From Kryptolebias marmoratus (Eukaryota; Chordata; Actinopteri; Cyprinodontiformes; Rivulidae): DNA of 64,000 bases. The stretch covers positions 20,619,433-20,683,432 of the forward strand of contig NC_051446.1 of NCBI RefSeq assembly GCF_001649575.2, written 5' to 3'. Within the stretch, counting starts at the first letter, position 1; each line of letters opens with the position of its first letter. Below the pieces are notes generated by a model. The model did no database searches. It saw nothing but the letters and a program-made list of their open reading frames with translations, and was not told where the DNA came from. Positions 44,765 through 56,900 of the stretch are shown here, piece after piece. A program made the translations under genes and the position numbers.

Positions 44765-46280
44765 GATTTGCCTTAAACACGGTTTTTAATGTTTTCTAAA
44801 GCAACTTTGTCAGTTTTATGTTCCCTTAACTTGGTCAAATGATCTTGTATTTTGCTATGCACTTGTCCTTACCATTAACTGGAGCTCTTCTCTTGCTGTA
44901 AAGTGTTGGTATGTCAGCAGATGAAACCTGTAAATGGAGAAAAAAAAGCTTGGTTAATATTGTATATTTCACAACATGTATAATTTGCCATTAAGTGTAG
45001 CTGAAAAGCTTGTCTCTGATTTCAGTTTTGTATATTGTTTTATAACATTATTTTGAAGCCATGACATTTTTAAAAGCTGTAGTTATTGTAAATGTATTTA
45101 TGTACTGACGATATGTTAATTATAGACTTTTGCTTTCATTCACTGATACCTTCTGAGATTAGACAGAAACCTTTCTGTCGAGATACAAGCCCTTCAAGAG
45201 TGTAAAGATTTGTCTTAAAAACACATCTTTAGCCATAACGGAGAGGACATTAAAAGGGACAGTTCGGACTAAATTGATGAGCTAAAAGCTAATCCAAGCA
45301 AGACCAAAGTGGATTGCACTCGCAAATAACCATAGATTTCTATTTAAATAAATGTGCAATGTAAAGATTTAACACAGCAGCAATCCACTTTGGTCTTGGC
45401 TTAGCTGTTACCTCGTCAATTACGAAAAGGTAGGATGTTATTAGTTCAAAACCCCTGAATTATCCTTTTGAAAAGGCAGACAGAGACTTTAACAAACAAG
45501 CCAGTTTTAAACCTCAGAAAAAGGAATGGAGGTCATGTTACTGCACACAAAAAGAGCACATAATTAAACTTTCTGCCAAGAACAAACTGTTGTATTATAG
45601 ACTGATTTTTTCCCCCCCTGAACAAGTGCCATATGCTCTTTTTAAAGTCAGGAAATGAAAAATCAGCCGCAGGTTACAGGAAGAATCAGGAAAGTTGATG
45701 CTAAATGCAGTTTTATGAGACCCAGTCAAAGCACAGGAAATAAAGAAATACAAGTCCTCAGTTATGATACAAAACAGGAAGAAGATGGTGAATGTCAAAC
45801 ATTTTTATACATTTTCCTTAAGGTATTAACTCCATCTGGTACTTTTTTTGTTTTGTAAATACTACATAAAGTGCTAACTTTGTGAAAGTCGCTCAGCAGC
45901 GAGGATCTGTGAAGTGATTGGTCTTATTGTGTGCTACGTGTACGTGTCTGTGGGAGATGTCAGGCGCAGCACAAGACTGAACGAAAACAATTCAAGTCCA
46001 TTTTCCGTCCAAGTTGTCCTTTAAAGAATACGGGAGGTGGGGGGGCTGTTTGAACCTGAGCTCTTTGCCTTTTGCTCTCTCTGTGGGTGGTCTATCCTGA
46101 CTGTCAGTGTCTTTAAAATGCAAGTTGCAATATTAAATTAATCTGAAAACACTCCCTGCGTCCGCACAACTTCTCTTCTGTGGTCTCGACAAAGAATAAT
46201 AGCTCCATAATTCAAAGCGTCTTCAGGTAACCTTTCTGGGGTTAGTGTAGCTTTAAATAAAGGCAGCATCCGTCTGTGGT
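44765..46280 (+). other. ptpre: Probable ptpre 3' UTR
   Basis: The sequence after the stop is A/T-rich with no further splice-phase exon. AATAAA hexamers occur at 45347, 45739 and 46256; the last is followed by a change in composition and is a reasonable distal poly(A) signal. TATTTATG near 45100 resembles an AU-rich stability element. It includes a foldback element at 45272-45421. The true end is inferred, not shown. Confidence 0.45.
45272..45421. repeat. Foldback (palindromic) element in ptpre 3' UTR
   Basis: Arm one (45272-45317: AATTGATGAGCTAAAAGCTA then AGACCAAAGTGGATTGC) and arm two (45380-45421: GCAATCCACTTTGGTCTTGG then TTAGCTGTTACCTCGTCAAT) are reverse complements with a few mismatches and one small gap. 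A loop of about 62 nt separates them. A transcript would form a long hairpin. The arm sequence recurs near 31.4 kb. Confidence 0.8.
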
Positions 46281-49200
46281 TTTCTAGTTTCACATAGATA
46301 GAAAAAGCCAAAGCTCATGGTCACAAATGTCTTATTTGATCAGCCCGTTTTCTACATAAACTACTTTAAGTAGGGCTATGAAATATTTTGGTTATGTATT
46401 TATCAATCGATATAAACAAAGAAAAGGCAGACTTTTTGCAACCAAAGCGTTATTTTGATCCACTGATCCTGCACATTTCATAACCACAAAGTTAAAAAGA
46501 AAACAATCCACATGAAAGGGCACTCCCTCTCACAGCTCCAAGTGTTTGAAATGCCTCATTTATGGTCCAACCCTTTCTTACATAACTTATCTAAACAACA
46601 ACAACAATGAACTTTAAAAGCATAGATGACAAACAAATGAACTAGCTCGCAACCAAGTATGCAGCGTTTCATTTTCTACAGTGAAGACATAAGGTACTTC
46701 AATACAGATGCGTGTTAAACACAAAATTTTAAAAAAATTGACATGCAATGGAGATGGTCGCACAAAACCTCAAGACCATGTGGTGAAAAATAAAAACCCA
46801 AACTAATGCAGATATAAAGAGACGTGGTAATAAATACAGTCAGCAGGGGGCAGTGCACTTTAATCTATATGTAAATAAGCTTATAGGATAACAGTCAATA
46901 TTCACCCACTAATAAAATGCCAGTTTCTCTTATGTCACTGACTGTACGAAGGAAATAATCTAAATAAAATCCGCCCAGCAAAGAGCGGCTCTGCTGGGAT
47001 GAAAATGCAAATGTAGACGAACCATCATAAAGATATTCTCATGCAAATGAAATTTTTTATTGAACTGATTACTTTAAAAAAGCAACAATTCCACGTTTGA
47101 AAATATATATATATCTAGTGTTTGGTGCCATTTCCTCACCATCTTATGTAAAAATCTGAAGGAAATCAGAACTTTCACGTCCAAGTAAATCCATTTTTAA
47201 TAGAAACTCCTCTCCACAGAATGTGGCAATTAATCAAAAACTAATAATACAAGAGTCAAATATTCACAAGGCAGGCAACACATTTCTTCTTATTGTGTGC
47301 CGCAGTACGTATGAGCATTAAAAGATGATCCAAAGTAGGTTTTAAATGTACAGCATGCGTTCAGACAGAGCCAGCTTTTATCCATGTGACTGTCGCCCCG
47401 TCAATAACGGGAAATTTGAGCTACTTTTGTCACACGATCTTTCAGGGGGAAAAAAAGGCCCTAAGTGACAAAAAGCCTCTTTGTTGACAATTTTCACTTC
47501 CTCAGCAACCCGACAACATAGCAATTCCCTCCTCCCACTGCCTACCAAATTAAAAAAAAAAAAACAGGCACAGGATGTGTGAAAAGGTTACATGAATTAT
47601 GTATTAAACCTAACTGGACTCTTACTTTTAGATGACCCCTGGGTAATTGTACTTTCTCCCCCCGACACACAAAGCCTTCCGTTTTCTCCTTTAACATAAT
47701 CTGGAAAATGAGCCGCAGCGCCCTAAACTGCGACCGCTTTGAAATGCTTTTATGTACGTCTTCGGAAACTATTTTCTGATATTTCTGGGTGCCTTGAGTC
47801 CTGAGCCGGCTCGTCTCTCTGTGGAAAACATGCTGCAGTTTATTTTACTGTAACCATCTGAAACCAGGATGCAGGAATATTCACTGACTGAAATATGTTT
47901 GTTATGTTGTTTTTTTTTTTTATACAAACAAAAATAGAAAGACGTCAAGACAGTTGTTTCGAATTATTTTGTTTTTAATACACTAGCCTTAAGACTTAAC
48001 CAATCTGCAAGTTAAAAAATAAGGCTGCAGGATATTACAAAAATACGCAATTACAATAAAGTTCCTGATTTTCACTATGTAACATGAGTATTTATTTAGA
48101 AACTGATCACTTCTTTTAAAACCAGAGAACTAAGGGTAGGAATCTTTAAGCACTTTCCGATTCAATTACACATTAGAGGGCTATAAAATTATTATCGATG
48201 TATTTTGATTGTTTTAAAACTTAATCAAATATGGGTTGTTTCCATAAATAAACATTCATGCCTAATAAAGACTGCACAATAACATACAGTTCACCAAAAA
48301 ACCAGACTAATCACAGGCCGCTGACCAACAATTAGCATAGATGCTAATTTAACATTCAAATCCTAGAGAACCCAACGTGATCAGCACCAAGTTTGACTAA
48401 AAAGCTTTGATTTGTGTATAAACTATCAAAGTATTTACTAAAGACAGCCATGTTACAATAACTCCAACTAATACTTGCAGACAAGTTTCAGCAAAGAAAA
48501 GATGTTAAAATAGCTTTACTGCAACACATCTCTACCTTTTGTTTCTTCTACTGATTGTTCTCGCCTCCTTCCTTGGTGTTTTCTATTGACATTAAGCTCT
48601 GTACAAGAAATCCAATTTACCCAGACCAAGTTCAAAATAAAACCTAACAACATGCTTCAACTACAGCAACTCTACTCGGACAAGCACAAACTCTGCTGAC
48701 TCTTAAAGCGACAGCACAAATTAAAGTGATTTCTGACATTTGAAAATTGATTCAGTGTCTTCCTCGCTCGTGATGCGATGAGTCGGAACCAGGTTTCACC
48801 TCCCACCCCTACAGCACATCATAGTTTGCTCTGTTAAAGGCAGTAAGGCTGTAAAAGGCAGCTGTTATTAAAGAAAATAAAAAAACAAACTTGTTTTAAT
48901 TCACTCTGATTGGTGTAAAAATATGGTTTATGAACTGTCATACTATTACTCTTTTTTTTAGTTGATGAAAAAGGACATGATTAGTTACATAAATATTCTA
49001 ATAAACCAGTCAGTTTGGATGGTTATATTTGCACATCTCTTAGAAACTTCACTTGCTCAACAATGACTTGTTAAACTTGCTCTCTTCCTCTTTCACCGCT
49101 CAGCATCTCAGCACACTACAAACAATATGAATGCTTTAAGTCGGCCATAATTCAATAAGACGGCTCTTACCGAAGTGGTAATGTGACACAAAACTGCATT

Positions 49201-52200
49201 ACGGGTGATATTATACACCTCCACTGAATTATCAGGCAAATGTGCTTTCAAAAGGTTGTTTTTCAGGAAATCCAGTGGACAATCTGATGAACATGGTAAA
49301 AGACTGGACCAAAAAAAAAACTAAAAACACTGGCATATTAAATTTTTTTAGAACAACTGAGAAAAACAAGGATGTGTGCTTTTGTGTCAGGATTTGAAAC
49401 AATTATCAGACACCTGAACTACTTGTTTAAGACAGACATGTAAACAAATTGGGCAACAAAAACAACTCCTTGTTCATCCAAAGTAGATTTAGAAAGATCT
49501 AAGTGTTACTAAAACAAACTCACTTCCTGTTTTGAATATTTTCTCCAATTTTTGATAAGGTTTAAAAAAAAAAAAAAAAACACTTAGTCATTCTAGCCAG
49601 ACTCCAAAGCTAACCAGTAGGAGTTAAAAACAAATATTTAAAGGTTTCAGTCATCATCACACATTTAAAACATCTTTGACTCTCCTTCATGAATGATTTA
49701 ACTCTATTCACATCTTGATCATGTGATAAAAACGCATCACGTTAGTCAGGTAGGTAAAGGATCCTCAGGGTTCCAACCTCACCACAGCACAGAAACAGCA
49801 CTTATTAAAGTATTAAATGATATAATGTTAAACACCGACTCGGGTAAGGTGTCAGTCCTGGGCTTATTAGTGCCACATTTGACACCGTAGATCATAACTA
49901 GGGAAGGACTCAGTGGGACGATACTTAAATGGTTCAATTTCTACTTGGAGGACCGAAGGTATGACCATTGGAAGTTACAAATCTGATCAATCGGCTCTGA
50001 CATGTGGGGTTCCTCAAGGGTCAGTTCTTGGACCACTTTTGCTTAGCATATATATATATATGTTAGTATTAGGTAAAATTCTGCAGAATTATAATGCTGA
50101 CTATCATAATTATATCCAAAACTGCCCACAGATGACTACAGTTCAACAGAGTTGTTGGTCGCCATTTAGCACAAATAAATAACTGGATGAACCATAACTT
50201 CCTTCAACTGAATCATGATGAAACCAAGAGAGAAAAAAGGACTGCTGTCAGTAAGCACCTCAAGTTAATGTCTTTAAAAATCAAAGACCAAGTCAGAAAT
50301 CTTAATGTGCGGATAGATTCAGCAGTCATATCAAATCAATCAGCTTAAGAACATATCTAGATTAAAACGTGTTATATCCCGAACAGACCAGGAGAGCCTC
50401 ATCCATGCTTTCATATCCAACAAACTGGATTACTGTAACAGCCTGACTGGACTCCTTCAGAACACCATTAAACAGCTACACAAGTGTTTATTGAGTGAGA
50501 CAACCATCAAAAAGTGGTGGTTCCCATTCACTGCCTGGATCACAGGAGTGACAGATGTATGGGAAGGGACACATTTGAAAAATCACTCAGGTGCAAACAG
50601 TTTCTACAAAGCACTTTGCACATGGTGGTTCTAATCTAGCCCATCTTCTGTCAGTGTGACAAATGTCAGATTCTGAACTGAAGAAGGCAGTATCCTGTTT
50701 ATGTTATGAGTTATGTGTTGATGCAATAAACCAAGTCATACGGTGCCAAAGAGTTCACAGAAAATACCTTCAGAAATTTATTTAGTGGACAAAGATAGTT
50801 TATACTTTATTTTAAAATATTATAAAGCAGATTAGAAACAGCAAGTTTAATTTTGATCTTAGCTACACACCTCCAAACTTCTATGACTTCATCCTACAAC
50901 ACTTGATTACAAATGCCATTTTCTAAACCAAATTAACTGTTCAATAAAAACATCAGGAGGTGCACATTTTAACATTTTACCAGGACGGCACACACAGACT
51001 CACAAGATGAAAACAACGCCAGCTTCGCTGCTGCAGATTGTAATTAACGTCGGCGCTCCAAACACGCAACTAATCATTTCTAACACGTTGGTGAGAAACA
51101 TTGCTGTCGCATTACAACAACGTAACTGCTGTGTTTCTGGCTCAAGTCAGCACATTTATGATGCTGCGACTGTTACAAAATTATGTAATTTACTGTTAGA
51201 CCCCAACAGTCAGTTGTTTTGTTCTTCTTGTTTATAGAACCGCAACGGAAATTAGCTTCAAACTTTATTGTGTGAATGAATTCTTGGGAACAGAGCACAG
51301 ACATAAATCCTGCCCTTTTCTGGTCACAGAGACCAAACTTTACTACACTAAACCATACCAACAGGATTTCCTCACAGACAAACATTCACTGGTCACAGAG
51401 GAGGACGTTGCTCACAGGCGGTCTAAAAAAACGAACTGATTATTTGGGTTCAACAACCAAACAGAATAATTATACAGACAAACAAAGTCTTTGATCAGAG
51501 GTGAGAGAAGTGAAACAGGAGCATCGTCAGACAGGAACCACAATGAACCATTTAAATCAATACACACAAGTACCTTTGATGTGCTTTTAAAACGGTTTTA
51601 TTTTAACGGACCTCCCATTTCCAAAAGAAACCACATTCTCCACAGACTAGTGTCTACTACACAGATCTATTGGGACTCAATTACGCAAATCCACCACATT
51701 TCTTTTAAACCATTTAAACGAAATGCAATTTTTATGTGCACATTTTGTCTGAAGCCATCAAGGTTGACTCATTTCATGTTCGCTGCATTTCCAGCCAACA
51801 GATGTAAAATCTAGTGACCTATCAGCTATTACTACAACAAACCCCCAGTTAGTTAAATCATGAAGCTCGTTAACATCTACTTTTAAAAAAAATAAATGTT
51901 TCTTCTAATGAGCTTGATGCAGATAAACTTTTAACCATGATATACTGCTGTTAAACACTGTTCTCTGACCTTCTGTGCACCAAAAACTTTACAACGTGGT
52001 TTAATGATTGCCGTATTCATGTGACTTCTGAATAAATACGTGCTTCAACAGAACATATAGGCCATCCTGGCAAGCTGTCGTTTGTCAATTTCTGGTTTCC
52101 CTGTCAGCTGGCCTTATCTTCTGAGGAACTGTTACTCATTGTCACAAACATTTTGCAAAATAAGGAAACAGAACTGACAGATCACACCACAAGGTGTATT

Positions 52201-53640
52201 TTCACACAACAGTGTCAGCAAGTGTATATTTGGCTTAAAAAGGTGTCATTTTACTTTAAATAGTACTGAAATCAGATTATTAAAGAACAGATTAAAATGT
52301 CTTACATTAATAAACAATCAGTTAAACTACTCCTGGACAAACGCAGCACTCTCAGTCTCTATTAAATAGCAATTCAGGGATTTCAAAGCAAAGAAAATAA
52401 ACTAATGGTTAAACTTCAGGACAGATTATTGCTCACCGGTTCCATTCAGGTGCAGCACATGACCTGATGTTTGTGTCTTTCATTTTTAAACCATAACTTC
52501 CTTGGGTTTGTTAAGACCAAGCAGCACTTTGTTGTAAGACTGCCTGCCTGCCACTGGGAGGTGTTAATTCTGACTATAATTCTGTGAAATGTGACAGAAC
52601 GGGTAAAATCTTTCCAGATGTTGACATGGTTTTGTCCTTAACCTGCTTGGAGAAGTCCTCAGTGTATCCTACATGTTTAATGAAGCTCCTTTTCTGTTGT
52701 AACCTCTTATTTTTACTAATTATGTCACTTTAAAAAGGTAATAGATTATTTTAGGGTTTCAAAGCAAAAGGTGTGAACACATTGATTTCACTGAACCAAG
52801 ATAGCCTATAATCCATTACATAAAAGATTTATTTTACTCTAATAATGACCTTTATATTAAGTGACAGCTTGATGAATTTACACATTAGGGCTGAGAAACA
52901 GGACCTCCCCATTATTATGAAAGAATTATTCTGCTTGTCATTTCAGTAAATGAGGATTGCTGTTGTCACAATGAAAAAGCAATGCCCTTAAGCCACTTCT
53001 GCCATACAGTAACATAAATACTGATCACACTCCTAACCAATGCTTTCTGCAGATGATAAAGGTTAGTTTTCCCCTCACAGAAGTAGCAGTAAAGATAGGT
53101 GGTGGTTTATTGTGGTTAAAGTGTAAATGTGGGCGCAAGTGTGTGAATTTCCGTCGAATTTAATGTGACCATGACTCGAAAAAAACAACCGAGGCTTTGT
53201 TTTGTAGTCTTGGTAAAAGGTGAGCAAATACTCAGCACACGGGTGGCATTGTCCAAACCAAAACCCACAGAGGTTTCGCTCTCGTCCTACATGAAGAAAT
53301 CTGACATAATGTTTCTAAAAAGTTCCCGCTGCAGACTTTTTCCTTTTAATTAATAACGTGCAGATAACATTTGTCAATCAGGGTTCTGGTTATCAAGGAT
53401 TAAGGCTGAAGAGTGAGTTCATGGATTGGATTTTATTCCAAACGTCCCTCCAGGTCCAATCCACCATCCAGCTCTAACACCGCTTTTATGTTGACCCAAT
53501 TTTACAAGACAGAGACGATGACAAAGACGGCCATAAAATGATGAAGATGACAACGATAAAAAAAGAGAAGAGTGAGGGAGTTTGAACAGAGGCATATAAA
53601 AAAAAAAAGGGGTGAAGTGACTGGAGAAATATGAAAGCGC
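46281..53640. other. Intergenic A/T-rich DNA, no gene recognised
   Basis: I found no exon on either strand. Open frames are short and lack family features. The only identified content is the L2-like LINE fragment near 49.8-50.5 kb and poly(A) or poly(T) runs (for example 49563-49580). It separates the 3' end of ptpre from the probable promoter region of the next gene. Confidence 0.5.
49830..50485 (+). mobile_element. 5'-truncated L2/CR1-like LINE reverse transcriptase fossil
   Basis: Fragments of a reverse transcriptase appear in shifting + frames: FDTVDHN near 49.88 kb, SALTCGVPQGSVLGPLLLSI near 50.0 kb, then WMNHNFLQLNHDET near 50.2 kb, and DQESLIHAFISNKLDYCNSL near 50.38-50.45 kb. The catalytic YADD block is deleted (YHNY runs directly into IQN) and there are frameshifts. 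The order and motifs fit the L2/Rex-type non-LTR elements of fish. Confidence 0.8.
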
Positions 53641-53859
53641 AGAGAGCTTATATAAAGAGTGACAGTGGCAAGAATGACAAAGGTGTAGGGAGGGGAGGAA
53701 GCTGAAGAGAAGGGAGTAAACAAGGAAGGAGCGGTGGTGGGCTGAGCAGGAGGGAGGAGGGAAGCTCTGCTTCTCCTAATAAAGCAAGTGTATTTGAAAG
53801 GAGGTGGTGAGAAACGTCAGACTGAGCAGGGAGCTGTGTTACCAGAGAGAAAGAGAAAG

Positions 53860-53880
53860 ACAGAGAGAGAGAGAGAGGGG
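53860..53880. repeat. GA dinucleotide microsatellite
   Basis: About nine GA units followed by a G tract, inside the purine-rich region just upstream of the candidate entpd1 first exon start. Confidence 0.9.
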
Positions 53881-53938
53881 GGAGACAGCAAGGGGCACTG
53901 GATAGAAAGAGCATTGTGTTACTGCTGAGAAAGAACCC

Positions 53939-53954
53939 ATGTCTGCACAAAGAG
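53939..53954 (+). CDS. entpd1: Candidate alternative first coding exon of entpd1
   Basis: ATGTCTGCACAAAGAG is followed by the donor GTAGGT. Joined to the acceptor at 63597, it reads MSAQRE and continues directly in frame into the MKEKNPWH exon. Human ENTPD1 isoforms also differ by short alternative N-terminal exons placed before a common membrane exon. The purine-rich DNA upstream (about 53640-53938) would be 5' UTR or promoter. The evidence is phase and splice fit only, over a 9.6-kb intron. Confidence 0.4.
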
Positions 53955-53956
53955 GT

Positions 53957-56900
53957 AGGTGTACTGCTATGACTGGTACACACACACACATGCATGCACT
54001 TAGAAAAGTAAAACATCCTTTGAATTCAGCGGGGACAGTGATAGGACAGACCGGCAGACTGTCCTGTAAAGTATCAGCTGCTGTCCTCCAACTGTTTGAC
54101 TGGCGCTGCAGTGTGTAGGAGATGTGCAACAGTGCGGTGCAGGTGTGGGACTTCTTCACAGCGCGCTTTTATTTTTACACGTGTGATTCACCGCGAGATG
54201 GGCAGAAGATTCACGGCGGCAAATCATGCAAGGTTTGTCATGTCTCTGCTGGGGGTTGCCTAAACTTTAACTGCTGTTCTGTCTCACAATATAATTTTAT
54301 ATCTGCACTGATGGCTTCTAAAGCTATAAGCTTAGTGATGCTGCATTAAGTTTATTCCATGCTTATTTTAGAGACGATGGGGCACTTGTTGAATCCAAAC
54401 ACTACGATGTTAGCAGAGCTCTTTGGTTTACCTTAAACTGAGTGGTTTCATTAATTTCTTTCCTAATACATCCCATTACTCATTCATTAAAGAAAATATA
54501 AAATATCTGCCATGTTATGTTTAAACTTCACTGTGGTCTGACAAAACTTACCAAAAATCTCCAAAGGTTTCCCTTATTTCTCATTTGTAACAAGTTCAGA
54601 AAGAATGCAGGAAGATTTGTTTTTCTGTAACCTCAAATTAACCTGTTAAACACTAAATGACACCACAAAAACCTTGTGTTTATTAAAATCTGGATAACTT
54701 GATTGGTAAATTAATAAACCGCAACACCACCGCCTTTGGTCATTTAGCCACAAATATTTAGACAGAAACAAAAACTGTGTACAAAATTTGTTTGTGTTTA
54801 GTGACCGATGTCTTCTCTGAAGCATCGCAGTAAGGCTTAATGATCAAAACACCAAGTCAGCCAATTGATTTGTGCCAATTACTTTTTTAAACAATCAGTT
54901 TAAGTCGTCATTCTTCCTCGAGTTCAGGGTAGAATGGTTTAGATCAGAGTTGGGGACAACCTGTTCCGTGTGACATTAAAAGGACAAGCTGCGCCCCTGT
55001 GGTAACCATAAATGTTTTTTATTTCACGTCATATGATTCTGCAATGGGTTCCCTTTTTTTGTTTCACTATAACCTCAATTAGGCTGTTTATGGAACTGCT
55101 AAGTGAGAGGTTGTCTTTTAGGACAAATACAAGCACGCCGTGTGAAAGAAAACTGCATGATTAAACAAAATAAATCAATAAAGCTGAACCCTGATAACGA
55201 CTCAAGGCTGCTGGGAGCTGATGTACATTTACAGCGTGTAGGAATGACAGTTCTGGATAGGCCACTGCATTGATTTTTGAGAGTTGCAACACAAATAATC
55301 CAACAATTGTGCTACCAGAGTCCAAAACCCATTTCAACTGTTATCTCCAGGATGTAAGCAGGGCTGGTGGGAATGGTAATCAACGATAACACAGTCTTGA
55401 GAGAGTTTGTCTATTTGTCCATCAAAAACCAATTAGTTGTCATAAGTCAAAGTAAAGGTTTCTACTTCATTAGTATATTATAAATTAAAAAAATAAAACA
55501 AAGTTTTTGTCTGAGAGGTTGAATTGAGGTTTAAGTCAAAAAATTAAACTGCAGATCTTTGTTTTAGGCTTAAATGGTGAAAATGTCTCATTGAATCAAC
55601 ACTGAATAAAGATTAAATTTGACACGCTGAAATGCCAGCATAAAATCAGCACCATCTCAATACGGTGTTCTGTGAACTGGATAAAACTCATTTTATGGGA
55701 GGGTGATGGGCCCCACACATAGTAAATTATTCATCATATGCTGTTAGCAGATTACTGTATATCAGGGGTATTGACATTAGTTGTACATTCTCCTAAAACA
55801 GTGATTTGTGTTCAGTAAGAAAAGAAGGCTCAACATTTGCCTCTGAACAGACTGAGCAAAGAAAAATAAGAATTGTTCCATATTTTGGACTCCGTGTCCG
55901 TGCTGAGCAAGTAAGTTGGGCTTATTTGTCACTGTTACGTTAGGTTGCCTGTAAAACTGCTCTTTGCTTGTGTGGGAGAGGCTTAACATATTTCGAACCC
56001 TGCGTCACCCTCAGCTTGATGGTGAGGTTTTGTTATTTATGATGTCAAGCCTCCTCCACCTTTCCACCTAATAAATAAAGTCATAACAAACTATAAAATC
56101 CCTGCGAGCAGAACCATGCTGAACGAGCACGAATCACGGTCGTCGACAGGGAAAGACCCGTTTAGTTGCGGCTCGATCTCATGTCGCTTGTGTTAGCTGT
56201 AGGGTCATGTTGTGATGTAAATAAAAAGAAAAGTTATGCCTAAGCCATTCAGTCATGACATCATGGCTCAAGATAGAGATGAACTACTAGCACTAATTTA
56301 TACTCAGATGTCAGGACCGACTATGAAGCTAAATTTTAGCTAATTTGACAGAGCATTTAAAGCTGATGTCTATCCTTATCTAGTTCAAAGTTTATAGAAG
56401 CTTCTGCAAAAGATGGATGAGTTTCATTACAAAACTTTAAAAAATGTAATAGTGGCTCAGTTCGACCTCCAGAGTTTAAAAATTAACAAGTAGGTCACTA
56501 TTAGGTTAAATTAGAGCCAACGCAGCTTTGATTTTCTAAAGCAGTCGTCACAAAAGCTTCAAATTTAAATTTTAAATAAAGCTTCCCCGGGAAAAAAAAT
56601 TGTGCATGTGTAGGAAACATTTGCATTTCTAAAACCAATTTAATTTATACCAAGACACTTAGAAAGTGATCTGTCAAAAATACGTCAAATAAAAAAATAT
56701 ATTTGTGTAACATCTGTCATCCAGGACGTGGAGTTTCCTAAAAAGTCTAAAATAAACCAACTGGACTTCTCGTTTCCTGTAGACGTTTTGCTTTTTTCCC
56801 CCAATTTAAACTGAAATGTGTGGGGGTTCAAGCTAAGCTCTTAAACTCCTAAAACAACAGATTATGTATAAAAACTCAGTGTGACAGTTCCAACACTGAT

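Noticed and set aside
45655..45858. Open frame in the ptpre 3' flank
   Set aside because: No domain, no splice context, and it lies in the probable 3' UTR.
54940..55010. Possible hAT end (CAGAGTTGGGGACAACCTG)
   Set aside because: No matching inverted end or target duplication was found downstream, so the resemblance is not enough.
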